A DNA stretch of 64,000 nucleotides from Nyssa sinensis (GCA_008638375.1 CM018031.1:60194688-60258687), one strand, 5' to 3'; positions 23,598 through 36,945 are shown, counted from the stretch's first letter. Numbers and translations: made by a program. The notes: generated by a model not told the origin, from the sequence alone.

Positions 23598-26500
23598 ATG
23601 GCTCCAATTGAGGCCGCGTTAACGGCATCCAAACAAGCCGAACAATTGAGGCAAGATGGCAACACTTACTTTCAGAAAGATCGATTTGGTGCTGCCATTG
23701 ATGCTTACACTGAGGTATATATCTATCTATCTATCTATCATTTCCTCCTTCCCATCTCTCTATATATGTATGTGTATATACTTGTGTATTTATTTGTGTG
23801 TCTACTACTGAATTCAATGTGAATCCCTAGAATAAACCATCTCCATCGTTTCTTAATAGATTTATCAGGATGTGCTCATTTCTTTGTGTCACATACACTT
23901 TCCATTTACTTACAATTTGTTTTTTTTCTTTAAAGGCTATTACCTTGTGCCCTAACGTTCCTATATATTGGACCAATCGAGCTCTATGCCATCGCAAGCG
24001 CAAGTATGTACGAGCACATCCCTTGTCCTATATATATATATATATATTATTTTCAATTTTCTTTTGTCAAATTATTTGTGATATTGCTGTTAATGTTTAT
24101 CATTTTTGGTTTTCTGTTCTTGCTGTTGCTCTCTAGTGATTGGACGAAAGTGGAGGAGGATTGTAGGAGAGCTATTCAGCTTGATAACAATTCTGTCAAG
24201 GTCAGGACTAGTTAATTTCACCTCAATGTAGACTCAATCCTTATTCCTGAGTATTGTTTCTGTAACTCATAGTAATTTTTTCTGGTTCTTTCGCTGTTTT
24301 TTGTGTTAATGCTTTGGGCGTTTTCTTATTCCTTTGTTGTTTGCTCTGCTTTATGTTATGATTAGTTTTGTTGTTTACTCTCTATTTGTGTCTTGATGAT
24401 TGATTATGGCCAAGGACAGAGCCAGGAATTTGTTGAGGGGGCAAAATTTGTTCTTAATGTTCAATGATAAATTTTAATATTAAAGACATAAAAAAATTAA
24501 TATTAATTGATAACTTTTTTGATAAATAATTCAATTAATTGATATGAAAGAACTTGCAAATTAGATACGAAATGTGACCAAAAAAGAGATACAAATAAAA
24601 ATTTATGTAAAAGGACCCCAAAAAATTGATAAAAGTTTCATTGAGAAGTCAAATTGAAATTAAAATGAGGGCAAAGTATGCAAAACTTAAATTCAGGGGG
24701 GGGGTGGGGTTAAGAACAAAAATTAGAAGGTCATGTTAGAATTTTTTTAAAAAATATTAAGAAATTTTTTGAATAAAAAAAATTGAGGGGGGTTCAATTG
24801 CTCCCTGGACCCCATGTAGCTCTGTCCATGATTATGGCTCAAAAACTATTTGGCTGCCTTGTTCTTAAATACAGCTGCAATAAATGATGCATTGATTTTT
24901 CTAGGACTGTTGCATGTAATTGCTTCTCCTGTAGTACTTAAGTGAGTGTTCAGAGAAATTTATGCCGTAATTTCGAGTAATTGGCTCTTACATGCTCTTT
25001 TAGAATTAGCCCTTTTTTGGGTAGATATTTTAGTCCTTTTTTAAGTATTTATTAGAGCTCAATTGGGTAAGAACATGAGAGGCTATTAGAATCTTGTGGT
25101 TTAAGTGATTTCCTAGATGCATTAAGAAATATAATCACATCATAGAATCATGTTGTGGATTCTTCTGCTGTACTCATCACCCATGAAAGTATAATAATAG
25201 CCTTTTCCTGTTAGATGTGCAATGCACAGACTCACATTTTTTTTGATAAGTAATATCACTATAGATGCCAAAGAAACGGGCCTATAAAAAAAAACAAAAA
25301 AAAGATTCCAAGAAACCCATGTACATGCAAGGTATACATTTATACAAAAATAAAGAGAAGTCATCTTTTCCAAAGACTTAGCAAAACCTCTTTCAATGTA
25401 TGATTGGGAGGTCCTTCTCCTTCCAAAATACGCCTATTTCGTTTTGAACGAATACACCACATGGGGCAATGAGGGCCACATCCCAAATAATCCAAGTCCT
25501 CTTTCTCTTGCATCCCCCTTCCAAACTAGCAACCAAATCATATAATACATGGAAAAGACCATGCTATTCCAGAGAGTTAAACCCTATAATTCTTTAGCCA
25601 TACTATAATGAACTAGCAAGTTATTTGTCTCCTTTGCCTCTTTGCACATATAACACCAGTTGCCAGACCACATGCAGAAGTGATTAAAGAGTCTTTGTGG
25701 CATTGTTTTCAAGTTCATGTGTAATATCCCAAAAATTGAGTAAGCATTAATAATTAGAAATTATGAAATTTATTGAAAATTTCATTTAAAACAAATAAAA
25801 TTTTATATAGTAATTCATGTTGTAACAATGCACATAAATAATTGTTTAGATATTATTATTTTATGTTAAAGGTAGTAAATAAGAGCAATGCTACACTTCC
25901 CAAAATTGTATCACAATTTCTATCCCAAATGATGTGACATATTGAGATGGCACTGGATTACTGGCAATACTTGGAATCATGTAATAAATGTGATTTTGCC
26001 ACGTCAGTACCACATCATTTGGGATAGGAATTTGGGAAGCATAGCATTTCCTAGTAAATAAATTGTCTTTTATTGAAGTCTTTCTTTGACCAAGGGTAGC
26101 ACTCATCAAAGAAATCTATATGTTGTATATAAATATATGTGTGTGATCGGTTGGAAATCCGAACATGTGCTGGAATAGAAATATGTAAATATAATGACAA
26201 TGTGCAAAACAATTGCTTTAACTTGATGTGCACACAATCTTGTAATTAATACATTTATAAAGACCTTTGACTCTGTCATTGTGGTGGTGGAAAGAGCAAG
26301 GCGGTGAGAAAGGAAAAAATATCAAGATTAGATAGTATGGTGGTGGAGTGGTCTACAAGATAAGACCAAAAAAAAAAAAAAAAATTGACAGTATCAACTT
26401 GAAATATGCGGTCTGGAAGGCATAAGTGATGTATATATTTGGGTTGTACAATAAACAGAGAAGTTGGTGAAAGGGAGAGAGAGGAAGGAAAAAAAAGAGA

Positions 26501-29500
26501 AGAGAGAGAGAGTTAGCTGGTTAGAGAGAGAAAGTACATGGGAAGAAAGAAAGTAAAGAAAAATTGTGAAGAAATCTTTGGGGCTTTTTGCAACTAAGGT
26601 TGATATTGAAGTCACATGTTTATGAAATTTTTGGTAAAGTTAAGGTGAGTGTCTCTTGTCCCATTTATTGTATCTTAAAATTGTTTTGGAGTGTGTTATT
26701 ATCATAATATTGTTCCGTTCTTGTGAATTTATTGAATATTCCTTATCAAATTCCAACCTTCATCCATTTGAAAAGTTTGATCTTTAAAATTGGTATTTAT
26801 ATGAAAATTAATATCATGTGCTATGAACTTTGATCTATTTGAAATTATTTAACCATCTACTTATGAATTGTACCAGTTTGAAATATACACAGCAAATATG
26901 TATTAGACTCGAATTTAATCGATTTTATGATATTCGATTTTTGTTTGGACATAAGTTGCTAAAATAGTAAAGTGCTTCTATGATTGGTCATTATCGATTA
27001 GGTTTTGGCTTTGTTGGGACCCTAGCCATGGGGTATATTGGTGGTTAGCTACACATAATGGCATTATTCGAACTAGTTCTCTGAAATTTGATCTTAGTTA
27101 GTGGGGGTTAAGTTGCTGGCCATAGAACTGTGACTTGTATTTATATCTTTAGTATATTTGAACTTTGAACTATTATTTGAATTCTGAAGTCTCTTTTCTG
27201 AGCCATTTGTACTATTTGAATCACATATTAATTCTGAATATTGAAACCACGTTTGAAATCCGATATTTGAAACTATGTTTGATATATGAAGTTTGGAACC
27301 GTATTTTACATGTGAACTTTGGATTACTTCGAAAATGCATATGATCTATATCTGAATTTCCATTGTCAAACCTTGGTATGTTATGTGACTCTCACAGGGC
27401 TGTCGAGCTTGTTACATAATTTAACATTTTGAGGTGAATATTAGTTAGGCTCAACATTAAAGGATGCAAGTTTGAAGAAAAGAAGGAAAGAAAAAAAATT
27501 AGGAGTTGTCTTTTGTATAGACTCTCTAAGAATGTTTGGATTATGTGTAAGGAATCAATAGAGATGTACTCATTTGATGATATGTAATATAATAAAATTT
27601 TAGCTGTCTTTGATATCCCGCTACAATTGAATGATTAAACAGAGTTGATATTTGAAAAGGCCTTGGTGGCATGTTGCAAATCCCAATTCTAGAAGACCCT
27701 GGAGTTGGGTTCGTGACATGATGGCTAGATGAGTACTTAGGCATAGTTATGAACCAGTAATTGCTTATCAAAATCAATGAACAAAGGAAAGTAAAAGTAC
27801 CAAATGGGACCATTAATTGCGTACAAGTTATGAAAATTTAAATGAAAGTATTTAGCACTAGGCTTTTTTTTTTATGAACCATTTTAGGTCTTATGCAATA
27901 TAGATAGCTAGGATTTCAAGGCTATTATGCTGTAAGGAACTTGTCAGAATTACTCTTCTTATTATAGAATGTTAATTTTTAAACTTGACACCAATAACTT
28001 TTTTCCCCCCAAAAAAGCTGAGTATGTTCAAAACTAACATGGAAATTGTCATGTTATCTTTGATATATGGTCTGGTAGTACCTTAAAAGCTTAAACTATA
28101 TTGTGGGGCTACCATGCCACCTCCGTATAATGATGCTTCGATAAAGTGGGAACTACATTGTTGCTTCAATAAATAGTTGCTACATGTTGCCTTAATTAAT
28201 AGTTGTTTCAGTATTTGGTGAAATTTCCTTGTAGCCTTTATCTGTTTTCGAGGCGATTCATTGCATTCCTTTCTAGGTTCTTTGGGTCACTTGAGGTATA
28301 TAGAAGTCTAGTGAGAGGGTTATTTACACTTCACATGCAAACAGTTTTCACCCCTGTTACTTCTTTTGTTAATACAATTTACTTATTGAAAAAATAGATC
28401 ACCTTATAGTACCATAAAATCCAATGTAGCCTCAATCAACATTTCTTGTGTTTTACCGTTCATAGGTTGATGCCTAGTATGATCTTAAAATGCAATGTTG
28501 CTTTGATATGCAGTCTGGTAGGTACGTACTACATAGCCTACTGCCTTTCATGTTACCCTAGATAGATATTTGCCTCAATACCATGTTGATGTAATTAATG
28601 TCTGCCTTAATATGTGGAGATCATCATGATGCCCCTTCAAATATAATGGTGCCTCGATAAATTGGAAAGTACAACATTGCATCTTTATAAAGCAGTCTCT
28701 ATATATAGGAATTGCGATAGCGTTGACCATATGCCATGTTGGGGCATGTAGTGCTTGCTTTAATACTTGAAAATCACAATGTTATCTTGATATACGGTCT
28801 AGTAGGACCATAAATTCCAGATTCCTTTCATAAATCACCATGTTTCCTTGAAAGTTGAAAGGAATGTAACAAGACTTGTGCCTAAATTTGACAGGCTCGA
28901 CAAGTTATTATGTTCTGGTCAATCAGTAGCCTTGTGCTCAAGATATAGTTATAGATCTTTGCGTGGAATAGCTTCTAAAAAATTTAGCCCGAGTAATAAA
29001 TTATTTTACATAGTTGATTGCTCAGGCTTCAAGCACATTATCCTATTAAGAGAAATATAGCTCAAGGCTAGGTTAAGCAGATCTTGAACTGAATGCAGGC
29101 CTTCCTGGTACGTTGCCCATACAGAATCACAGACATTCTGCTAGTGCTTTGGTGACTTCTAGGATCACATGATCCCGTAGTGTGCTTTCCTATGGAGCAA
29201 TATCTTATTTATAGTGGGTGAGTGGGTGCATCTGTGTGTGACATACAGCATAATGTTTTTGTGTTATTACTAATAAGTAGAAGTTTATCTTTAATTCACA
29301 CTTACTAATGAAGTTTTTGACTTTTTACTGCTAGCATTTCATTTTTAGATTGTTCTTAGAAATGCTATCGTGTAATTGATTTTATTGTGACATGCTTGTT
29401 ATATGACACAATGTACTTAATTTTAATTTTTTATCTGGCATTAACGTACATTTAGTTTTTTTTGTTTTTGTTTTTGGACTATGGTGAACTAACCAAGCTC

Positions 29501-31747
29501 AGACATGTTTGCAAATGACAGGCTCATTATATGCTAGGGCTTGCATTATTACAGAGGGAAGAATATGCTGAAGGAGTCAAGGATTTGAAAAAAGTATGAA
29601 GTGGTCTCCCCGCTAGATCATTTTTGAATAATTTTCTACAGTTTTATGCAAGATGACATGATTTTCATATAGACACATACATATTTGTTATATGTAAATT
29701 GCACTTTTGAAAAGTTTCTTTAGGCAGGGTTTTAACTATCATTTGATGTGAAGTACGTGTAGAGTTAGACCCAATATATATATGTTTACCATTATTACGG
29801 TTAATCTATTAGTATGAACTATGAAGTGATCTATCTGCTAGATCATTTTCAAATAATTTTGTTCAGTTTTATGCAAGATGACATGATTTTCATATAGACA
29901 CATACATATTTGTTATATGTAAATTGCACTTTTGAAAAGTTTCTTTAGGCAAGGTTTTAACTATCATTTGATGTTAAGTATGTGTAGAGTTAGACCCAAT
30001 ATATATATTTTTACCATAGTATGAACTATGAAGTGATCTCTATCTGCTAGATCATTTTCGAATAATTTTGTTCAGTTTTATGCAAGATGACATGATTTCA
30101 CACACACACACACGCTTATGTATTATATGTATATAAGCTCCCCCTGGCACCCACCCAAAAAAAAAGTTCACACACAAAATCATTGGTGGTATCCTGAAAG
30201 TGGAATTAATAATTTCTAGATTAATTTAACTTGAAAGGAGATTGAAGGTTGCCAATCCTGATTTTGTGTTGTGGGATCTTAGGCTTTTTCTTCTTTTCCT
30301 CAGCCTTTTCATTTTCAGTTTGCACTTTAAGAAATAAATTTTACCCATTTGGAGTTTTTATTAAACGCTATAGTAGATATTATTACATGAGCAGAGGAGA
30401 CAGAGCAGCTTTATTTTTATTTTATTTTATTTTTTTGAGGTTAGTTGGGTCCAAATGACTTCAGTTTTACTAGTTGGAACATATGCTAGTTAAGAAGAGA
30501 CTTTTGATTACTAAGAAACCATTAGGGGTTGCATTGTCATTCTCTTTGGGAGAGCTTTGTGCTTTTAGCACTGGGGAAGTTGCTAACTGTAGCTAGGAGA
30601 ATCTTTTTGGGATTTGGGTGCAATGAAATGAAAAAGAATGAGAATAAAGAAAATGAAACAAGCAATTTATTTTAGAAGTCACTGTCTTGTGCTTAATATC
30701 GGTGTTATATTGTTGAGCTACATTGCAGCAACAGATGCTAAATTAAATTTCTGTTTTGAGCAGCATATTTTGTTCCCCCTTTGCATGAAAAAGCAAGGGA
30801 CTTCTATGGTTCCTTTGGGACATGATGTGCATAATATTTTGTGAGCATCAAAACTTATTGAAGTCTGATCCGACTTAATTTTTGCAGGCTTTGGATCTTG
30901 GGAGGGGTGCAAACCCAAAGAGTTATATGGTAGAGGAGATATGGCAGGAGCTTGCAAAAGCAAAATACCTGGAGTGGGAGCATGAATCTACCAAGCATTC
31001 GTGGGAACTGCAAAGCTTGAAGTATGTGCTTTTTACAGGGAGTCTAGCTCTTTGATGTTTTAAAGGGGCTTCATTTCTCAATTCGTGTGAGCTCTTTGAA
31101 GTTCGTAGTGCTTAAGATACTTGTGTGTTCATTTTGCTATTTAGCTTTTTCATTGTCATTGTCTTTGTTTGTGCCTCAGAGAAGCTTGTGAGTTAGCTCT
31201 TAAAGAAAAACATTTACTTGATATGTCTCAAATGGAAGGATTTTCAGATGAAGCTACTAATTCAAATTCAGAACAGTTGGAGGCTCTAGAACTAGTGTTC
31301 AAGAAAGCTGCAGAAGCTGACATGCCGACAGAGGTGAGCATTGGGTTTCCTTTCTTTACTACTCTCCACCCGCCCTTAAATCCACTGTATTTTCTTGTTG
31401 GCACTGATTGAGAATTTCAGGTGCCGGATTACCTATGTTGTAAAATTACGCTTGATTTTTTTCATGATCCTGTCATTACTCCAAGTGGGGTTACATACGA
31501 GAGGCCAGCGATCCTTGAACATCTCCAGAAGGTAAAATTTGTTCTTGCTTTGCATGATTGAATCTGAGCATCCATTCTCATTTATATATATATATTTATC
31601 TCCAAGTTAACTACAAGTTAGGTGGGCAAGTTTGATCCAATCACGCGTGAACCTCTAAATCAGTACCAGCTGATACCAAATTTGGCCATAAAAGAAGCGG
31701 TCCAAGAATTTCTAGACAAGCATGGCTGGGCTTACAAGACAGATTGA
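23598..31747 (+). CDS. CHIP: CHIP: TPR and U-box E3 ubiquitin ligase, Hsp70/Hsp90 co-chaperone
   Basis: Eight exons: 23598-23714, 23936-24003, 24137-24200, 29522-29593, 30888-31021, 31180-31333, 31421-31531 and 31622-31747. They give 281 residues, the usual CHIP length. Three TPRs occupy about residues 10-115. The carboxylate-clamp positions that grip the chaperone EEVD tail are conserved as N22, N53 and K83, with R18 for the usual Lys. A charged helical middle follows, then a U-box at about 204-277 ([35 protein letters not shown]). CHIP ubiquitinates chaperone-bound misfolded proteins. Introns 3 (5.3 kb) and 4 (1.3 kb) are swollen by repeats. It converges on PUB9, another U-box ligase; as I recall, the two are neighbours in Arabidopsis too. 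Every exon phase fits. Confidence 0.97.
24411..24828. mobile_element. hAT-like non-autonomous element in CHIP intron 3
   Basis: 418 bp starting CAAGGACAGAGCCAGG and ending with the inverse of TGGACAGAGCTAC, like the GCGGAGCCAGG-type ends of plant hAT elements. A perfect 10-bp repeat TGATTATGGC flanks it (24401-24410, 24829-24838); 8 bp of this would be the usual hAT duplication. No coding capacity. Confidence 0.65.
25239..25715 (-). mobile_element. 3' end of a LINE (non-LTR retrotransposon), antisense in CHIP intron 3
   Basis: On the minus strand, [13 protein letters not shown] then [13 protein letters not shown] (about 25685-25605) is the zf-RVT region at the end of LINE ORF2, with its last Cys replaced and a stop right after. 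ELW-, [11 protein letters not shown] and SFKTK-like pieces follow. The 3' end is TTACTTATC plus an A run, read on the plus strand as the T run near 25239. Truncated at the 5' side near 25715. Confidence 0.6.
25883..26051. mobile_element. Mutator-like MITE in CHIP intron 3
   Basis: Terminal GAGCAATGCTACACTTCCCA pairs with inverted TTTGGGAAGCATAGCATTTC; inside them ATCCCAAATGATGTG pairs with CACATCATTTGGGAT. A perfect 10-bp direct repeat TAGTAAATAA flanks it (25873-25882 and 26052-26061). 169 bp, non-coding. Confidence 0.75.
29594..30098 (+). repeat. Tandem repeat, about 2.4 copies of a 207-218 bp unit, starting at the exon 4 donor of CHIP
   Basis: Units at 29594-29811, 29812-30018 and 30019 to about 30098 (partial). 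Each begins GTATGA, the same bases as the 5' splice site of CHIP exon 4, and contains GCTAGATCATTTT, TATGCAAGATGACATGATTT and TTGCACTTTTGAAAAG. Units differ by a few percent, so this is an old local duplication. Confidence 0.85.
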
Positions 31748-32570
31748 GAGTTAATTTGTTAATGGAAACTTACTCGGAACTCGAGAAGATTTGATTGCAG
31801 GGCAGAACATGTCATGGACAAATGGAACGGAAGCTAATCATATTTATTTTTGTTGCAGCACTTATATCCCTCCGCTTGCAGAGTGCCATGATTTTCATCG
31901 GATGTGAGGTCCCATTTGGTCTTTTTTGAATTGTATAGATATTATCAATGTCGGTTCATGTATCATGTACAGTTTACTAATAGATGAGTTTGTTGTGTAT
32001 GATGAAAGGAGTTGATTTTTCCTGCTTACTAAACTAAATTGGCTAAAGAAATGGTGATTCTGGTTCCTTTTCATGCCTCTACATGATTAATATACATACA
32101 CACACAATGGTGATTCAATTTCTCCTCAAATATAATTTTTAATGTATTGTGAAACTGGAAAAATGATCTAATAGTCTTCGATCTCTGGTACTTGATTATG
32201 CAATCATTTCAATGTTAATGGAGAAACCTGTGAAGAAACTGGCAAGCTTATTGATTTGTTGACTAATTTTTGTTTCGACAGAGGATGCTCTGTGCTAATG
32301 CAACTGAGCAGTAAGGAATCAGAAATCTAGTGTTGATGTTAAATACTGAATGACAAGCAGTGGCCTGATCTGAATATTCCACTACTTCTGGTATGGCTTC
32401 AATACTTTTTGAGGTGGATTTGACTTGATTATGGGAATTAGTGTCTATTTAGTTGAGCTGAGCACTATTTAATTGAGCTGTGCAAAAGTACCGCTGAATT
32501 AAACAGTTATGTAATGGTCAAGTACAATTAGACCATTCAACTGTAGAGTTTAAAAATCGTTGATCATGAG

Positions 32571-32674
32571 GACTTAGCAAGGGAAAAGTTAGAGTGAGAC
32601 CATCACTCTCCGTCATTAACCGACTTAGCAAGGGAAAAGTTATTGAGTGAGACCATCACTCACCGTCATTAACA
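32571..32674 (+). repeat. Two-copy 51-53 bp tandem repeat downstream of CHIP
   Basis: GACTTAGCAAGGGAAAAGTT then GAGTGAGACCATCACTC and CCGTCATTAAC occur at 32571 and again at 32622 with two small changes. Confidence 0.85.
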
Positions 32675-33342
32675 GACATGGATTGATGGCTTTCACAAAA
32701 CTCAGCACCTTTGCAATGGAGCTTTCTAGGTAAGACTCTGAATAATCAATTTATGCTTCCGTTATCTCTTGATTGATGACCTTAAACGACCCCCCTTGTG
32801 ACAGGGCAATTATTGATGCTTGGGGCCTGCATCTCTGGACTAAACCATTCAATTTCCTAATAATAGAAACTTAAAGAAGCTATGCTTTCCAGGCAATATG
32901 CATGGTGTGCTCAGACTCGGAGTAGTAAACAGAAATAGTACATCCTTGGATGATCTAGCTGACAAAAAAACCAAGATTAAAGTATGTGTGCATGTATATG
33001 TGTATGTATGTAGCTTTTCCGGACTTATTGATAAAAATCATACAATTTTAATTTAATTTTTTCAGTCATATGTAGTTTTAATCTTATTTTCAAATTCATA
33101 TTTGTTTAGAAAAGAAACGTTTCTTAAAGATACATTTCTATATGTATCTCTTGAAGATACAACTCTTTCTTGATTAATTCCCAAGTTAGAAAGAATTTCT
33201 ATCACCAAATGAAAGTCCGCGTAATTTGGTTTCTTCTCAAGATAGGATAAAAAAGAAATGGGTTGTAAAAACTCTAAACTTTTCCGTGGTCTTTCTTTCA
33301 TATAGTGATGTATGATAAAACTTAATAAGATGTTAAACATTA

Positions 33343-33528
33343 GAGAGATGCTACGGCACTTCGTGACGGTTGAATCTCCGCTCATCTAACTATCCATGTA
33401 GATACATAAAATAAGAGCAGAAATATACAAACGATTAGATGAGTAAAGATCTGATTGTCCCAAACAAAAATATACAGGCGATTGAATGAGTAAAGATCCG
33501 ACTACCTCGAAGTTGTGTACCATTCCTC
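33343..33528. mobile_element. Mutator-like MITE between CHIP and PUB9
   Basis: The left end GAGAGATGCTACGGCACTTCG matches the inverse of the right end CGAAGTTGTGTACCATTCCTC imperfectly, and the arms continue for about 45 bp. Flanks TAAACATTA (33334-33342) and AAAACATTA (33529-33537) form a 9-bp duplication with one mismatch. Confidence 0.6.
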
Positions 33529-35650
33529 AAAACATTACCTAACATCACAGAGTCACTCGTTTTCTAAGCTTCATTTGTTATGGAAAAAGAGAGTCCAAAA
33601 AAGTAGGCGTCTTGTCTCCCATTCCATCAACAACATTAACTAAATGTTGTCATGGGCAAGTGCACCAAAGTGAAGAGCTAGGCAAGGCCATAATGTCCCT
33701 ATTTTCTTTGCTGAATTCAAGTGCTTCAAACACACATGGTGGCACCCACCTTTATTTTCATTTCTTTTCTATACAAATTATTTAGTGGGCTGTCATGAAA
33801 ACAACCCATTAACCAATCAAGAAAAAGTAACTTAACATTGCTAATAATAATTCATTGGATGTGTATCCCTATCCTTTTGTATGTGGGCACCAGCCCAATA
33901 TCTCCAACAAAATAAAAAAAATTGCTAATATTACTCCAATTGTGTTCTCATATGTGGAAATGCTTTACAATTTAAATCCTCACCACTAGGGATTCACTGT
34001 TCATTTTTTTTCCCTATTCACAAGCAATACACACACACACACATATATATATATATACACACACACATATGTGGCAGTCCCATTTCTAAACTACATCTAC
34101 TCTTACAATTATTAGAAATCAATTACATAAATATTGTATTGTCATTCTACTATGTTTAAAATCATTTTTGCAGTTAAACTACCTATTAGCACATCATTTT
34201 TTAATATCTTTATCCAATTTAATTTTAGTCATATTCTCCTTTGATGTAAATCATGTTACTCTTTTTTACTATCAATGCATTTATTTATTTTTCATGGTAT
34301 TTGAGTATAATGTATTATTCGATTTTCTCTCAATACTATTATCATCTCAGAGTGTAGTATAAATACAATAATTAACATAAAATATAAAAAAAAAATCTCA
34401 GAAAATTAAAAAAAAATGGCAAAAAAGATGTCGGCAACCCTAATTGGTGGGTTGGGATGATAATGGCAGTGGAGTAGGGATTGGCTCCATTAAGCCTTCC
34501 GACAGCAAATCAAGCTGCGAGTTTATAGTCAATTTAGCTTTTTAAAGTCCCACTAATTGCGTCTCAGCAATTACGAATTAGTTTCCAAAGGCTAAAGGGT
34601 CCACACAAAGAAAATAAGATTAAGAGTCACTTTCCAAGAAGAAGACCCTTTCCTCGGTTTTTCTTTTTTTAAAGGAAAACTTAGTCATCTTTTGTTGAAT
34701 GATAGTTATTATTATTATAATTTTTGGTTGAACGATAGTTATTTTGGTTTGAAATGGGACAGAAAACTGCTAAACCATGTCATTCTTGACTGGGTTTCAT
34801 GATGTTTAACAACACCTGTATTTGTAGTCCAAATGTGTGTGTGTGTGTGTGTATACCCACACATAAATATGAGTATATTTATTCTCTTTTTAATTATCAC
34901 CTAATGCTTGAATATATCATGTTAAGCTGGTTATCATACAAACTGGTTTTTAAGTTTAGAAATAGCTACCAATGCAACTGACTCTCACCTTTCTCCTCTA
35001 CCCTAAAAACAAACCTTCTAAATGCCATAGCTTGTAGCTAAACTTCTAGTTTAGCTACTGGCTGTTTCACATTGCTTCTTCACACACACACACACACACA
35101 CACACACAGTCACACACACGTAAAAAAAAGGCGTGTTCGAAAAAAGAACAATTACTTTTTAAACAATCAAACAACGCGGAAAGATAAAATCAAACTTACA
35201 TTAACAACGTAAGAAATAATTATTTGCACCATTTGAATTGGACGTAGGTCGTAACTCGGTCCTATCCATTGCTTGCATTTGGATACGTACACTTGACCCT
35301 TGGTATGAAAGTGTAACCATCTCCCATTTCACTCATTTTAAAGTTAGCTTAAATGGGTCACTTCATGGTGTCCTCTCAAAGATGCATTAGTCTTTGTTTG
35401 GTATAGTTTTTGGTGCATGGTACAATTACAATTCAGCAGTGACACAGTGTGTTGTGTTTTCATTTTTGGAATCCCAACATATTCTGTCACTCAAAACATA
35501 AAAAGGAAACAAAAAGGCAACAAAGATTCTTATTTTACCACCACTCAATTTCTCATCCAGGTATTCCATTCCAACTTTCAGCAAGCTGACTTCAACTTCC
35601 ATGTGCCCAACATGTACAAATATCATTCAATTATATACTATCACATCAAC

Positions 35651-35728
35651 CACAATAATGCATGCAGATTATATGATTGGAGTTTGGAGCACAATAATGC
35701 ATGCAGATTATATGATTGGAGTTTGGAG
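35651..35728 (+). repeat. Perfect 39-bp tandem duplication containing CATGCA motifs
   Basis: Units 35651-35689 and 35690-35728 are identical. Each holds ATGCATGCAGATTATATG, which includes CATGCA, the core of RY seed-type elements. Confidence 0.9.
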
Positions 35729-36066
35729 CAAGAAATTAGTAGAAACAACACTTTTCACCCGATCATCTCTGTATAATTAAAGGCTTAAATCATAAAAGTA
35801 ATTATTTTAAATGAGACATTTTTTTTTATTATTAATATAATTTTTATCTTTATTTTTTATGTATATTATATTTACTTTAGTAATATAAAATTTAATTATT
35901 TTTCAACAAGAGAGACCATATTAAATGAAACTATAATAATAGAGTTTACATATTTTTTTTTATCTAAATAGATAGTAATAAAATATTATAGCATAATACG
36001 AATAAAACTTTCTTAATAGAATTAAGTTTTTATTTTACAGGGTCCTTTAAGCTTTTTTTGGTATAG

Positions 36067-36209
36067 TTAGGTTTTTATTAACCTTAAATTTTTAATTTAA
36101 TTATATTATAAATACATAAAATTTAGGGTATTTTTATAAAGTTAAGACTTTAATTAATCTTAAACTTTTAATTTAATAATACTATAAGATACATAGAATT
36201 TGAGATAAG
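36067..36209 (+). repeat. Diverged ~76-bp tandem repeat in AT-rich DNA
   Basis: TTATTAACCTTAAATTTTTAATTTAAT at about 36076 and TTAATTAATCTTAAACTTTTAATTTAAT at about 36151 begin two related units, each continuing to ATACATARAATTTRRG. Confidence 0.5.
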
Positions 36210-36654
36210 TAGGGGCTTAAAATGATTGACTTTGATAGCCATATGGTTTTGCCCTGTTTTTCATCTGAGGAGTTCTTCACTCGAAGATTTATTGACGTAA
36301 GTTCATGAATGTTACTAATCACATTTTGTCATGCAAGTAGATTGTTACGTTTATGTCTCTTAAAAATAAAATATTATGTACAAATGGTATGATATAGGTC
36401 GGATCAATGAAGTCCATTTCGGGTTCCAATTTGCACAAAGGAAAACATCACAATAAGATATATAGTTCACTGTATTTCTAAAGTGCTTCTAGCCTTGGAA
36501 CTTTACTGGTCACTTTTTAATCCTAAACTGATAATGTTGCTGTCCCCAGAAAATAGGCATACCCACCAGTACCCAATTTAACAATAACAAAGTGAATAAC
36601 TCTACCTAGTGCTTGTTTAGCATCCCGTGCGGAACTCCAAATTGGGAGAAGCCA

Positions 36655-36655
<1 letters not shown>

Positions 36656-36686
<31 letters not shown>
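36656..36686. repeat. (CA)n microsatellite
   Basis: About 15 uninterrupted CA units. Other dinucleotide tracts: CA at 23552, 34027, 35082 and 49877; TA at 41919, 42358, 46374, 48744, 49499 and 51847. Confidence 0.95.
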
Positions 36687-36688
<2 letters not shown>

Positions 36689-36716
36689 TTAATTCCCCTC
36701 CCCCAACCTGCTATAC

Positions 36717-36945
36717 TAAGTGCTCGTTTGAATGGACAGTAAAAGCAAACGTTTCAGAAAAAAAACATTTTGACACGAATGTTTTAGAAAAAGTTACTTA
36801 TTTGTATTTTTTGATTTTAAATATATTCAAATAGATATTTTAAAAAGTTCAAACAAATATCCACTTATCATAAAAGTCCATTTAAAACATAAAAAATTAC
36901 TTAACGGACAGTGAAACTATCTATCCAAACACAACTAACTCTTAC
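36717..36945. mobile_element. Candidate TIR element between CHIP and PUB9
   Basis: The left end AGTGCTCGTTTGAATGGACAGT resembles the inverse of the right end, which contains ACTGTCC-like and ATCCAAACACAACT strings. No duplication of flanks was confirmed; ends approximate. Confidence 0.35.
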
